NCBI GenBank assembly: GCA_040878185.1
Contig: JBBDMS010000061.1
Coordinates: 1 to 55,350 of the forward strand
DNA: 55,350 nucleotides
DNA from: JAWXBK01 sp040878185
GTDB lineage: Bacteria; Pseudomonadota; Alphaproteobacteria; Dongiales; Dongiaceae
Direction of reading: 5' to 3'
Part shown: positions 43,297 to 50,947 of the stretch, piece by piece
How the letters are laid out: each line of letters starts with the position of its first letter
How positions within the stretch are numbered: position 1 is the stretch's first letter
Position numbers and translations under genes: made by a program
The notes under the pieces: generated by a model
Told to the model about the DNA's origin: nothing
What the model saw: the letters and a program-made list of their open reading frames with translations, nothing else
Databases searched by the model: none

Positions 43297-44745
43297 CTAA
43301 CCGCCAGCATGAGGGCGGCTGATACCCCAGATGCGCCAGCGATTATTGCCGGTATATGACCCCTGGCCGATGTTGTGCCGGGTGCGTTCTATCCGGATCC
43401 AGTCGAGAAACAGGCCCTTGTAACGAGAATCGTTGGCAAGCGCAGCGATACCCGGTGACGTCAATTCTCCGAAGTCGCCATCGACATTCAGCATTTCGTA
43501 CCCATGCGCCTCACGGTATTCGTCCGGCATCCGCGTAATCGCGTTGTTGAAGGCGGATTGCAGAATTTTTATACCGTTCTTCGGATTGTAATTGAACACG
43601 CAGTCCGCGATCTGGAACGCGATGGCGCCACTGCCGATCCGCTCGAACACCTTGCTGTCCGCGACGCGCACCGCAAAGGCCGCCGGGCCTTCACTCGAGT
43701 AGCGGATATCGGGGTCGAGTTCGACCACGAGATACACGTACTGGAAATCCAGCAGTTCTTCGGTCGAAAGATCGCTGACGCTTTCGGCAACGATCGGTCC
43801 GTCACGGCGCTTGATGCGCAGCTGTGACACAATCTGTTTGTAGTTGTCGAATGTCGCCGTCGTGATGCCGGCGGAACTGCCGCCGCCGGTGTCGTGGCTC
43901 AGATCTTCATAGCCGATCAGCCCGAGCATCACATTCCTTGCGATGTCGGACAGATCGTCGCGCGATTCAATGGCCTCTTTGGCTTCGAGGAAGGTCGAGT
44001 AGGGGATGGCATAGGGCGGCAGTGTCGCGCTTTCGGCGCCGCGCTGTGCGGCGAGAACGCGCTGCTGTGCCTGGCGGGCACCTTCGGTCCGATCGGCAAG
44101 GGCCTCCGGTGACAGAGATGCAAGGTCTTCATCGCTCAACCGCGTCGGCTGCGTCGGTGCATCGGTATGCGCGCCTGCCGAACCGTCCGGCGGTGTGGTC
44201 TGCGGGATCTGCGTACCGCCAGCCTTACGCAATCGGTTGTCCTTAGGATGCAGCGGCACATTCGACGGCGCGACATCCGGCGCGATCGGACTGTTGGCAA
44301 CCGCGCGCGTGGAATCGTTGGTAGCGATCGGCGTACCGACTACCCGTGTCCTAGCACCGGTTGGGACGAGCGGGGTGTGTGCCGACGGCGGCTGTATCGT
44401 GCCTCCCGCGCGATCGTCCGTGTTCGCAGGGTTGCGCGCCGGCTGAACCGGGATGCTCCGCGCGGCGGGATCCCAGGCGCGGCGCATCAGCGACGAGTAG
44501 CGCCGCATCGCATGGTTATGATTGATGTGCCCGCTCTGCGTGACCGCATCGTGCAGCGGATGCTTCTTCTCATAGACCATGCGTTTGGCTTCGGATTCGG
44601 CGTCGCCGGGCGAGAGATCGAGCGCGGGCGGCGCGCCGAATTCGTCGTCGTCTTCGCGGTCCCACGGTGCGCGCGGAACCTTGGTGCTGTTGGCGGGCTG
44701 CAAGGCGTGGTTTGAAACCTTCGGGCGGCGATTGAAAGGCGCCAT
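43297..44745 (-). CDS. GH108 lysozyme-like protein with shared N-terminal module, copy 1 of module B
   Basis: A 482-residue protein with no signal peptide. Residues 1-112 (MAPFNRRPKVSNHALQPANS onwards) are nearly identical to those of the paralogue ending at 46262. Residues 113-240 are Pro/Thr-rich and low-complexity. Residues 250-450 resemble a diverged GH108 (ZliS-type) muramidase: LGLIGYEDLSHDTGGGSSAGIT at 274-295 in place of the EGGY..DPGGxTxxGIT block, with Glu280 retained. The PG_binding_3-like part follows (IADCVFNYNPKNGIKILQSA, LNVDGDFGELTSPGIAAL). The ATG at 44745 is preferred: GGAG lies 6 nt upstream and would be inside the frame if the ATG at 44757 were used. It would cut peptidoglycan if active. 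Confidence 0.75.
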   Translation of the reverse strand: MAPFNRRPKVSNHALQPANSTKVPRAPWDREDDDEFGAPPALDLSPGDAESEAKRMVYEKKHPLHDAVTQSGHINHNHAMRRYSSLMRRAWDPAARSIPVQPARNPANTDDRAGGTIQPPSAHTPLVPTGARTRVVGTPIATNDSTRAVANSPIAPDVAPSNVPLHPKDNRLRKAGGTQIPQTTPPDGSAGAHTDAPTQPTRLSDEDLASLSPEALADRTEGARQAQQRVLAAQRGAESATLPPYAIPYSTFLEAKEAIESRDDLSDIARNVMLGLIGYEDLSHDTGGGSSAGITTATFDNYKQIVSQLRIKRRDGPIVAESVSDLSTEELLDFQYVYLVVELDPDIRYSSEGPAAFAVRVADSKVFERIGSGAIAFQIADCVFNYNPKNGIKILQSAFNNAITRMPDEYREAHGYEMLNVDGDFGELTSPGIAALANDSRYKGLFLDWIRIERTRHNIGQGSYTGNNRWRIWGISRPHAGG

Positions 44746-44868
44746 ATTCTTCTCCATGAAATGTCGTTGAGCGGGCCGGCGGGGATTGGCCAGGGTTCAG
44801 GGCTCAAACCTCAGAAGCTGCCGGGGTCGGGCAGGGTGGAGGGGCACGCGACCCTCCGCCGCCGGTCG

Positions 44869-44936
44869 ACACGCAATCGACCATGAATTCGCCATAGTTC
44901 TACTGTAACGGGTGTTCCGAACCGGGAGGGCTTCGG
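44869..44936 (+). promoter_or_regulatory. Conserved leader of exported propeller-like gene 2
   Basis: Second copy of the block at 41946-42012, with TCGACC-N18-TACTGT and GGGAGGG before the ATG. It lies in the 191-bp divergent gap between the two genes of the island. Confidence 0.5.
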
Positions 44937-46232
44937 ATGCGTATATACCTTTTGTTGATTATACTGATTTCGATCACACCATTCGGTGCCATCGCGCAGA
45001 CTGCAGGAACCGTGTTGCCGTTCTGGCAATCTCCACATGTCAACACTGAGTATGATGCCGAGAATCTCGACGAGCTGCTGATTCTTCCCGACGGCGACAT
45101 GGTTGTCATCGGTTTTCGGTACATTATAGAGCCGCGACGTGCATTTGCGATTCATTCGCCGTTTCTAGTCGTCCATCGCATCGCACCCGATGGCAACGAA
45201 CGCTGGTGGGTCGCGCTTGAGATCGAGCGTGAGGCGTATCATCGAAGTGTTTCTGTCGCGGCACCCGACGGTGGTTTGTTTCTGTGCGACGGCGCGGACA
45301 GCATCTATCGTCTCGATGCGGATGGAAAAACGGTCTGGCGCATCGTCAAGCGAGGACTTCCGTGGCTAAAAGGTTGCCAGGATCTGGCGTATCACCCCTC
45401 GGGCCTGCTGATCCTGTCGGGTGTGCTTGGAACCGCCAACATGGGATTCAAGAATGCCGGATTTCAACCGACTCTGATCGCGTACGACGCCGCGACCGGC
45501 GAAGAGAAATGGAAACTACCCTACCTTCCGCTCGATACGGAGATCGATCCCCATGCCACCAAAATCATCATTGCCGGCGACGAACTGAACTGGTGGGGCA
45601 ATGTGTCAGCCGGTTTGCACACGCAATATCTCACGGACTTTTCCTTTTCGTTTCGCGTCGGACTCGACGGCAGGGTGTTGGCGCAAACTTCCGTCGAAAA
45701 GTTTCTCGACTGCTGGCGGGGATTCGGCGCATTTGTGGCGGTCGATGGGCGCGTTTACGCGGAATTCTGCGAGTGTTGGACTTCAGGACCACACCCACCC
45801 GACAGCCTTTTCTATTGGGATCGATATGACTGGACTCAGCCGCACCTCATTTATCTCGATGGGCCGCGGGAGCTGGAAGGCGATCGAAACCATGTCGCGC
45901 GCGATTTCTCTCCGGTCGGATCGACACCGGGAACCGCCACGTTTCTGTTTGTCGCCCATCCCACGGAATATTCCCGCTCTCTCGAAGACCGAAACCGGAC
46001 AATATGGCTCGATCTGGTTACCATTGAACCAGACCAGGCGGACCATGAGGATTACCGCCATACGACGATGAGCATCGCGGTCAGCGAAGGTTTTGGCTGG
46101 ACCCTCAAAGACCTCGCCACGCCCGGCGGCAATTTCCGAATCGCCGCCGGGCAGAAATTTTTTATCCTGGTCGGCGAACTCGGCGCAAAAGGCCGATACA
46201 CCTATCGCGTCGATGAGGTCGCCATCCGATAA
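44937..46232 (+). CDS. Exported propeller-like protein, copy 2 of module A
   Basis: Unrecognised 431-residue protein with a signal peptide (MRIYLLLIILISITPFGAIA before QT). It shows the same Asp-Gly turn repeats as copy 1 (LLILPDGDMVVIGFRY, RIAPDGNERWWVALEI, AAPDGGLFLCDGADS, RLDADGKTVWRIVK) and six cysteines that could form disulfides. It is transcribed divergently from the GH108-like gene ending at 43297 and converges on the second GH108-like gene at 46262 (29 bp apart). Its 5' part is visibly A/T-richer than its surroundings, which suggests acquisition. The role is unknown; a periplasmic protective partner of the lysozyme-like protein is my inference. Confidence 0.75.
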   Translation: MRIYLLLIILISITPFGAIAQTAGTVLPFWQSPHVNTEYDAENLDELLILPDGDMVVIGFRYIIEPRRAFAIHSPFLVVHRIAPDGNERWWVALEIEREAYHRSVSVAAPDGGLFLCDGADSIYRLDADGKTVWRIVKRGLPWLKGCQDLAYHPSGLLILSGVLGTANMGFKNAGFQPTLIAYDAATGEEKWKLPYLPLDTEIDPHATKIIIAGDELNWWGNVSAGLHTQYLTDFSFSFRVGLDGRVLAQTSVEKFLDCWRGFGAFVAVDGRVYAEFCECWTSGPHPPDSLFYWDRYDWTQPHLIYLDGPRELEGDRNHVARDFSPVGSTPGTATFLFVAHPTEYSRSLEDRNRTIWLDLVTIEPDQADHEDYRHTTMSIAVSEGFGWTLKDLATPGGNFRIAAGQKFFILVGELGAKGRYTYRVDEVAIR

Positions 46233-46261
46233 ACGAACACTCTTTCCCTAGATGCTCATCG

Positions 46262-47669
46262 CTACGGTGCCCAGATTCCCCAGATGCGGTTGATTGTTGC
46301 GCCCTCAAACCGCTGGCCGTGCCCCAGCGCATCGGCATGATGGGTGTAGGACATGCGCCGCTCCCGAAGGGCCCGGAGCAGCCTCGATGCCCAATCCGGA
46401 TTGCTTCCGAGGCTCTTTATGACGCGCTGAGAAATCGACCCAAGCGCGCCATCGACTTTGATCTGCGCCGGCATTTCAAACCGGTTCCTTTCCTCCGGCG
46501 AAAGCGTTGTCAGGACTGTATTTGCTGCACGTTGGATCAGTTGGGCGCCCATATTAGTGCCATGCTGAAACACCGAATCGGCGATCTGCGCGGCGAGTTC
46601 CGGCGGTCCCCAGCCTGCGAGGAAATTATCGTTCTGTGCGGTTTCTCTCAGCCACGCTTCGACATTCTCATCCTTGCTGTTGAATGGATCGAGTACGTTG
46701 GCAAGGTAGACCCGTTGCATATCGAGAAGGTCGGACGGCGACAGTGCACTGAGTTTGGTGCGCTCCGCGATTTTAGCCCTTCCTTCTAAAATACGAAACG
46801 CGTTGAGAAGCGACATAAAATTTTCGTCTGCAAGACGTTCCTGTTGAATACCACCGCGGCTATTCCCTGCGGTATCAGGGCCTAGGCTCTCGAATCCCAG
46901 AATGTAGCGATGGACATACTGATCGGTTTCGGAAAGCGATTTGCGTTCAAGAACCACGCGGCCGATTTCAGCCCAATCCTCGGGGGTTCGCTGGTGCGGG
47001 ATTGTAGGTAGAGAAGCGCTGGCTTTGCTTCGTTCGGCCGTCGGAACCTCCTGTAGCAGCGCAGTTTTTTGGGCAGCCGCCTGCGCTGCCGAAAGTCGCT
47101 CGTAAGATTCGGTTTCGAGGAAATCAGAATTTTGTAGTCGGGCGACCGGATTTGCTTTTCCAAAACTCTTTCTCTGTGCCCGACCCAACGCACTTGAAGA
47201 CGCAACATCCGTCGCCGGATTCTTGGCGACCGCGCGATCGTCCGTGTTTGCTGGGTTGTGCGCCGGCTGCACCGGCACGTTGCGCGCGGCGGGATCCCAG
47301 GCGCGGCGCATCAGCGACGAGTAGCGCCGCATCGCATNNNNNNNNNNNNNNNNNNNNNNNNNNNNNNNNNNNNNNNNNNNNNNNNNNNNNNNNNNNNNNN
47401 NNNNNNNNNNNNNNNNNNNNNNNNNNNNNNNNNNNNNGGTTATGATTGATGTGTGCGCTCTGCGTGATCGCGTCGTGCAGCGGGTGCTTCTTCTCATAGA
47501 TCATGCGCTTGGCTTCGGATTCGGCATCGCCGGGCGAGAGATCGAGCGTGGGCGGCGCGCCGAATTCGTCGTCGTCTTCGCGCTCCCACGGCGCGCGCGG
47601 AACCTTGGTGCTGTTGGCGGGCTGCAGGGCGTGGTTTGAAACCTTCGGGCGGCGATCGAAAGGCGCCAT
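46262..47669 (-). CDS. GH108 lysozyme-like protein with shared N-terminal module, copy 2 (assembly gap inside)
   Basis: Paralogue of 43297-44745 with the 100-N gap at 47338-47437 inside its N-terminal module. Bases either side (ATCGCAT and GGTTATG) are contiguous in the paralogue, and removing the 100 N restores one frame of 436 codons (435 residues plus stop). Residues 1-113 then match copy 1 closely. The C-terminus is diverged: LGFESLGPDTAGNSRGGI at 224-241 keeps the Glu and the G..GI pattern of GH108, and IADSVFQHGTNMGAQLIQRA, KVDGALGSISQRVIKSLG and LLRALRERRMSYTHHAD match the PG_binding_3-like part. ATG 47669 follows GGAG. Confidence 0.75.
47338..47437. other. Assembly gap (100 N)
   Basis: Exactly 100 undetermined bases inside the second GH108-like gene. 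Flanks are directly adjacent in the paralogous copy at about 44508-44520, so the real distance is probably zero or a small in-frame number; a larger insertion cannot be excluded. Confidence 0.99.
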
Positions 47670-47855
47670 ATTCTTCTCCATGAAATGTCGTTGAGCGGGC
47701 CGGCGGGGTCGGGTGCGAGGTTCGGGGCTCAAAGCCCATTCCGGCCAAGCCACCGCAATATTAACGCATATTACGCAAATAAAGTCAAGCGCGATCTCAG
47801 CGTGTGTGGCTTTATCGATAGAGCCGCGGCACGCGGACGGGCAGAGGAGCGTCGG

Positions 47856-48845
47856 ATGCATTCAGGTCTGATCGCTGCATTGGCACTTGCGATGCTCGGG
47901 CTCAGTCGCCCCGCCGCTGCCGACTTCGAGGCGCTGCTCGACCAGACACCGGTCGATTCCTGCGAAGCTTACTTCGATCAGTTCCCGGAGCATTTCTGGA
48001 ATGAGTTTCTGCGGGGCACGAATTTCCGCCTCCTGCCGAAGAACTTGGTTCCGGTGTGCTACAAGGAAGCCAGCGCGGCGGGCGCCGATTCGGTCGCGCA
48101 ATTCCGCTTCGCCACCTCGCTTCAAGGCTTCGGCTACAGCGACGATGCGATCGAGGCGATGACGGTGTGCAGCGACGCCAAGATTCCAGCGTGCCAGACC
48201 GGCCTTGGCCTGCTCCTGATTAACGGTCTCCGCTTTAGCGAAACCACCGGCGATCCGCTGGGATACCGGGAGCCGAATCGCGCGTTCGAACTATTTTCAG
48301 AAGCCGCTGCCGGCGGATCGCATCCGGCTGCCGCCTACGCTTTCCTGATGTACGTTTTTCTGGAATGGCCTCGCGAAGACTCTGTGAATGGAGTTGCGGC
48401 GCTTGCCCACGTTCACGAAGCAGCGGTGGCCCAGGATCCTATGGCACTGTTCGTACAGGCCCGGTTCGCACTCGAGTCCTTCGGCAGCTCGAAAGCAGCC
48501 ATCGAAACCGCGATTGCGCGACTGGTCGAGCTAAACGATCTCGGGTTGAGCGGCGCTATGTTTGAACTCGCCGAGATCTACGAAACAGGCGAGCTCGTGC
48601 CGCAAGACGGTCAGAAAGCGTATGAGTATTATCTCGATGCCGCGGAGTTGGGCAACATCCTCGCCGACGCGCGCCTGCTGCAAGCAGAGCTTCACCAGGA
48701 TGCGCCGTTCGAGGTGGCTCCGTCGGAAACTGTCACATGGGGCTTTCTCTTCATCGTCGCGGGGCGCGCGTCGAGCGGACATTTGTCGTTACTCAACTAC
48801 GATCCCGACTGGCGCAAACATTTCGCCGAGTATCTGGACGAATAG
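47856..48845 (+). CDS. Exported Sel1-like repeat protein
   Basis: A 329-residue protein with a signal peptide (MHSGLIAALALAMLGLSRPA, ending AAA before DF). The mature part is helical with Sel1-like repeats, best seen at LSGAMFELAEIYETGELVPQDGQKAYEYYLDAAELGNILADARLL near 245-290. Cysteine pairs (SCEAYF, VCYKEA, VCSDAKIPACQTG) suggest periplasmic disulfides. The ATG at 47856 has GAGGAG 6 nt upstream; the longer frame starting at 47685 is not used. It is divergent from the second GH108-like gene across 186 bp. Exported Sel1 proteins are known as immunity partners of some cell-wall or lipid-targeting effectors, so it may belong to the island; unproven. Confidence 0.82.
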   Translation: MHSGLIAALALAMLGLSRPAAADFEALLDQTPVDSCEAYFDQFPEHFWNEFLRGTNFRLLPKNLVPVCYKEASAAGADSVAQFRFATSLQGFGYSDDAIEAMTVCSDAKIPACQTGLGLLLINGLRFSETTGDPLGYREPNRAFELFSEAAAGGSHPAAAYAFLMYVFLEWPREDSVNGVAALAHVHEAAVAQDPMALFVQARFALESFGSSKAAIETAIARLVELNDLGLSGAMFELAEIYETGELVPQDGQKAYEYYLDAAELGNILADARLLQAELHQDAPFEVAPSETVTWGFLFIVAGRASSGHLSLLNYDPDWRKHFAEYLDE

Positions 48846-48851
48846 CCCGCG

Positions 48852-49754
48852 CTATTTCCCGTGCGCGAAGTCCCAGTAGAGTTCGCGCGCGCGGCGATAG
48901 ACCGGGCCGGGCTGCAGGTCGCGGGTCTCGATCCGCGTCACCGGCAGCACCTTCGCGAAATTGCCGGAGGAAAACACCTCGTCGGCATCGAGCACGTCCT
49001 GATAGGTGAGCGTCGCCTCGCGCACCGGATGGCCGGCCTTCTGGAACAATTTAATCAGCCGCTGGCGCGTTATGCCGTTGAGGAAGCACCCGTTCGCAAC
49101 CGGCGTGATGGCGACGCCGTCCTTGGCGATCCAGAGATTCGAACAGGAAAATTCGGCGACATTGCCGAGCATGTCGAGCACGACGCTGTCGTTGAAGCCC
49201 TTGGCCTTCGCCTCGGCGGTGGCTCTGCCGGCCTGCGCGTAATGCGCGACCGCCTTCGCCTGGGTCGGTGCGCTTTCCGGCGTCGGGCGGCGCCATTTCG
49301 ACAAGGTCACGCTCATCGGGCCGGGCTTGGTCAGCGCCGCCTCGACCACCGAGATCGCGATGCGCGTCGAATCCGGGTCGGGTTCGATGAACCCGTCCTC
49401 CGACCACATGAACGGCCGGATATAGAGCTGCGCGTCCTTCGGGAACTTGGCGATGCCTTCGAGCGCGACCGCCTGGATTTCCTGCCAGCTCATCGGCGAG
49501 CGCAGCCCGAGCAGTTCGGCCGAACGCACGCCACGCTGGCAATGCAGGTCGAGATCCGGCGTCACGCCTTCGAAAGCGCGCGCACCGTCGAAGATGGCGG
49601 CGCCCATCCAGATCGCGTGCGACCAGATGTTCATCAGCGCCGGATTGCCGTCGACCCATTTGCCGTCGATCCAGTGCTGCGCGTTGATGCCGCGCGGCGC
49701 GCCGTCCGACGTCTTGCCCCCCGTCTTGCCCATCGTGCCGTGTTCTTTGGCCAT
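48852..49754 (-). CDS. Branched-chain amino acid aminotransferase (class IV)
   Basis: A 300-residue fold-type IV PLP enzyme that interconverts branched-chain amino acids and their keto acids. The N-terminal WIDGKWVDGNPALMNIWSHAIWMGAAIFDGARAFEG is typical. LYIRPFMWSEDGFIEPDP near 110, KAVAHYAQAGRATAEAKAKGF near 166 (catalytic-type Lys), VAEFSCSNLWIAKDG near 205 (phosphate region) and TRQRLIKLFQKAGHPVRE follow. VAEFSCSNLW differs from the usual VSE-G-S/G-x-N form, so a related class IV activity (for example on D-amino acids) remains possible. The start is ATG 49754 after GGATCC; an ATG at codon 8 is an alternative. It follows the small gene at 49836 on the same strand. Confidence 0.88.
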   Translation of the reverse strand: MAKEHGTMGKTGGKTSDGAPRGINAQHWIDGKWVDGNPALMNIWSHAIWMGAAIFDGARAFEGVTPDLDLHCQRGVRSAELLGLRSPMSWQEIQAVALEGIAKFPKDAQLYIRPFMWSEDGFIEPDPDSTRIAISVVEAALTKPGPMSVTLSKWRRPTPESAPTQAKAVAHYAQAGRATAEAKAKGFNDSVVLDMLGNVAEFSCSNLWIAKDGVAITPVANGCFLNGITRQRLIKLFQKAGHPVREATLTYQDVLDADEVFSSGNFAKVLPVTRIETRDLQPGPVYRRARELYWDFAHGK

Positions 49755-49835
49755 AAAGGATCCGATCCGCTGCGCTCTGCTGCGTGAGGCGGCGGAGAGT
49801 AGCCGCCTTGCGCCGGGCGCGGCAACCGCAGCGGG

Positions 49836-50162
49836 TCAGTGTCGGCCGTGCAAAAGCGGACGGGCTGCCATGCGTGCGGCGAGCCCGGCGGCACGAAGCA
49901 TGGCGAGCCGCATCGCGAAGACGCGATCGGCTGCGCGCGGGCCTGCGCCATCCCAAGATCGCAGCCGGGCCCGACGCCGGCGGGCAAGGATCAGCCGCGC
50001 TTCGCCATCGCAGAGACCGCTCGCATACCCCGCCCGCAACCGGGCGAGGAACGACCAGCCGCCGCAGGCGAGCGCCCGTGCCACGTCTTCGGGCAGCGGT
50101 CCGTCATAAAAAAGATCGAGATCGTTACGGGAAATCGGCGCATCCGCGGCCAGCAGGATCAT
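49836..50162 (-). CDS. Hypothetical 108-residue protein
   Basis: Unrecognised 108-residue protein, very rich in Ala and Arg, starting MILLAADAPISRNDLDLFYDGPLPEDVARAL and ending in a basic tail. There is no signal peptide or membrane segment. It has no ribosome-binding site; instead a -10 box ends 7 bp before the ATG, so a leaderless mRNA is plausible. It lies between the S24-type regulator and the aminotransferase, all on the minus strand. The composition of the second half could also be fortuitous in this GC-rich DNA, so I hold it as probable rather than certain. Confidence 0.55.
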   Translation of the reverse strand: MILLAADAPISRNDLDLFYDGPLPEDVARALACGGWSFLARLRAGYASGLCDGEARLILARRRRARLRSWDGAGPRAADRVFAMRLAMLRAAGLAARMAARPLLHGRH

Positions 50163-50168
50163 AGAACA

Positions 50169-50197
50169 AAACTAGAACATCTGGCCGTCTGGGTCAA
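50169..50197 (-). promoter_or_regulatory. Promoter of the hypothetical gene, possibly leaderless
   Basis: Minus-strand -35 TTGACC (50192-50197), 17-bp spacer, -10 TAGTTT (50169-50174). The ATG of the gene begins at 50162, 7 bp past the -10, about where transcription would start. Confidence 0.5.
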
Positions 50198-50221
50198 CGA
50201 AAAAGGGCGTTTTCCCCGCCG

Positions 50222-50863
50222 TTACTGGATCGATCCCACAATCCTTGCCATCCATCGGATCTCGTCGGCGGCGAGCGACCGGTCGCGCGCACCGGCGCCG
50301 ATGCCGGCGAACTCGGTCTTGCGCGTGCCGCGGCGCACCAGGTCGAGCACCATCAGATCGCCGCGCCGGAGCTTCAGCAGCACGCGGTCGCCCCGCCGCA
50401 CCGGCGCGGTCGACGAGACCAGCAGGAGATCGCCGCTGCGATAGGCCGGCGCCCATGCGTTGCCGGTGACCTTGAGCGCGTAGATCGCGCTGTCGTCGAG
50501 CGGGCTCAGCGATGTCTCGTCCCAGCTCGGTCCGGCAGGTGCGCCCTGCTCGTCGAAATGCCGGGCCTGTCCCGCATCGGCGAGCGAGAGCATCGGGACC
50601 TGGCGGCGGGCGAGGGCGCCGGTCGCGCCACCCATCAACGCAACGAACCCGGCCATCGTCTCGTTGGTCGCGGTGAGCACCCGCGCGACCGACTCGGTCG
50701 AGGGCCAGCGCGGTTTGCCGTCGCGGCTCTTGCGCTTGCTCTTGTTGAAGCTGGTGGCATCGAGGCCGGCCCGCCTGGCAAGGCCGGAGGCGGAAAAACC
50801 GTGCTTGGCGGCGAGCCGGTCGATGGCCCGCCAGACATCTGCATGTCGCATGCGGGGGTACAT
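50222..50863 (-). CDS. XRE-type HTH with S24/LexA-like domain lacking the catalytic Ser
   Basis: A 213-residue regulator. Residues 6-75 form an HTH (RHADVWRAIDRLAAKHGFSASGLARRAGLDATSFNKSKR), and residues 120-210 match the S24 peptidase-like domain of LexA/CI-type proteins. Where active members have G-D-S-M-x-P, this one has GNAWAP (134-139), so Ser is replaced by Ala136. A Lys in VLLKLRRGD (164) is still present. It probably acts as a ligand- or dimer-type repressor without self-cleavage. The start may be ATG 50863 or ATG 50851 (MRHADVW). Targets are unknown; the adjacent small gene and pyrD are candidates. Confidence 0.82.
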   Translation of the reverse strand: MYPRMRHADVWRAIDRLAAKHGFSASGLARRAGLDATSFNKSKRKSRDGKPRWPSTESVARVLTATNETMAGFVALMGGATGALARRQVPMLSLADAGQARHFDEQGAPAGPSWDETSLSPLDDSAIYALKVTGNAWAPAYRSGDLLLVSSTAPVRRGDRVLLKLRRGDLMVLDLVRRGTRKTEFAGIGAGARDRSLAADEIRWMARIVGSIQ

Positions 50864-50947
50864 AGGGCGCTATGGGTGGGTGCGACAAGGCCGGGCACGG
50901 ATTTGCGGCCCTGCCAGAACCCGTCCTCCCTGCTATAAGCGCCCGCC

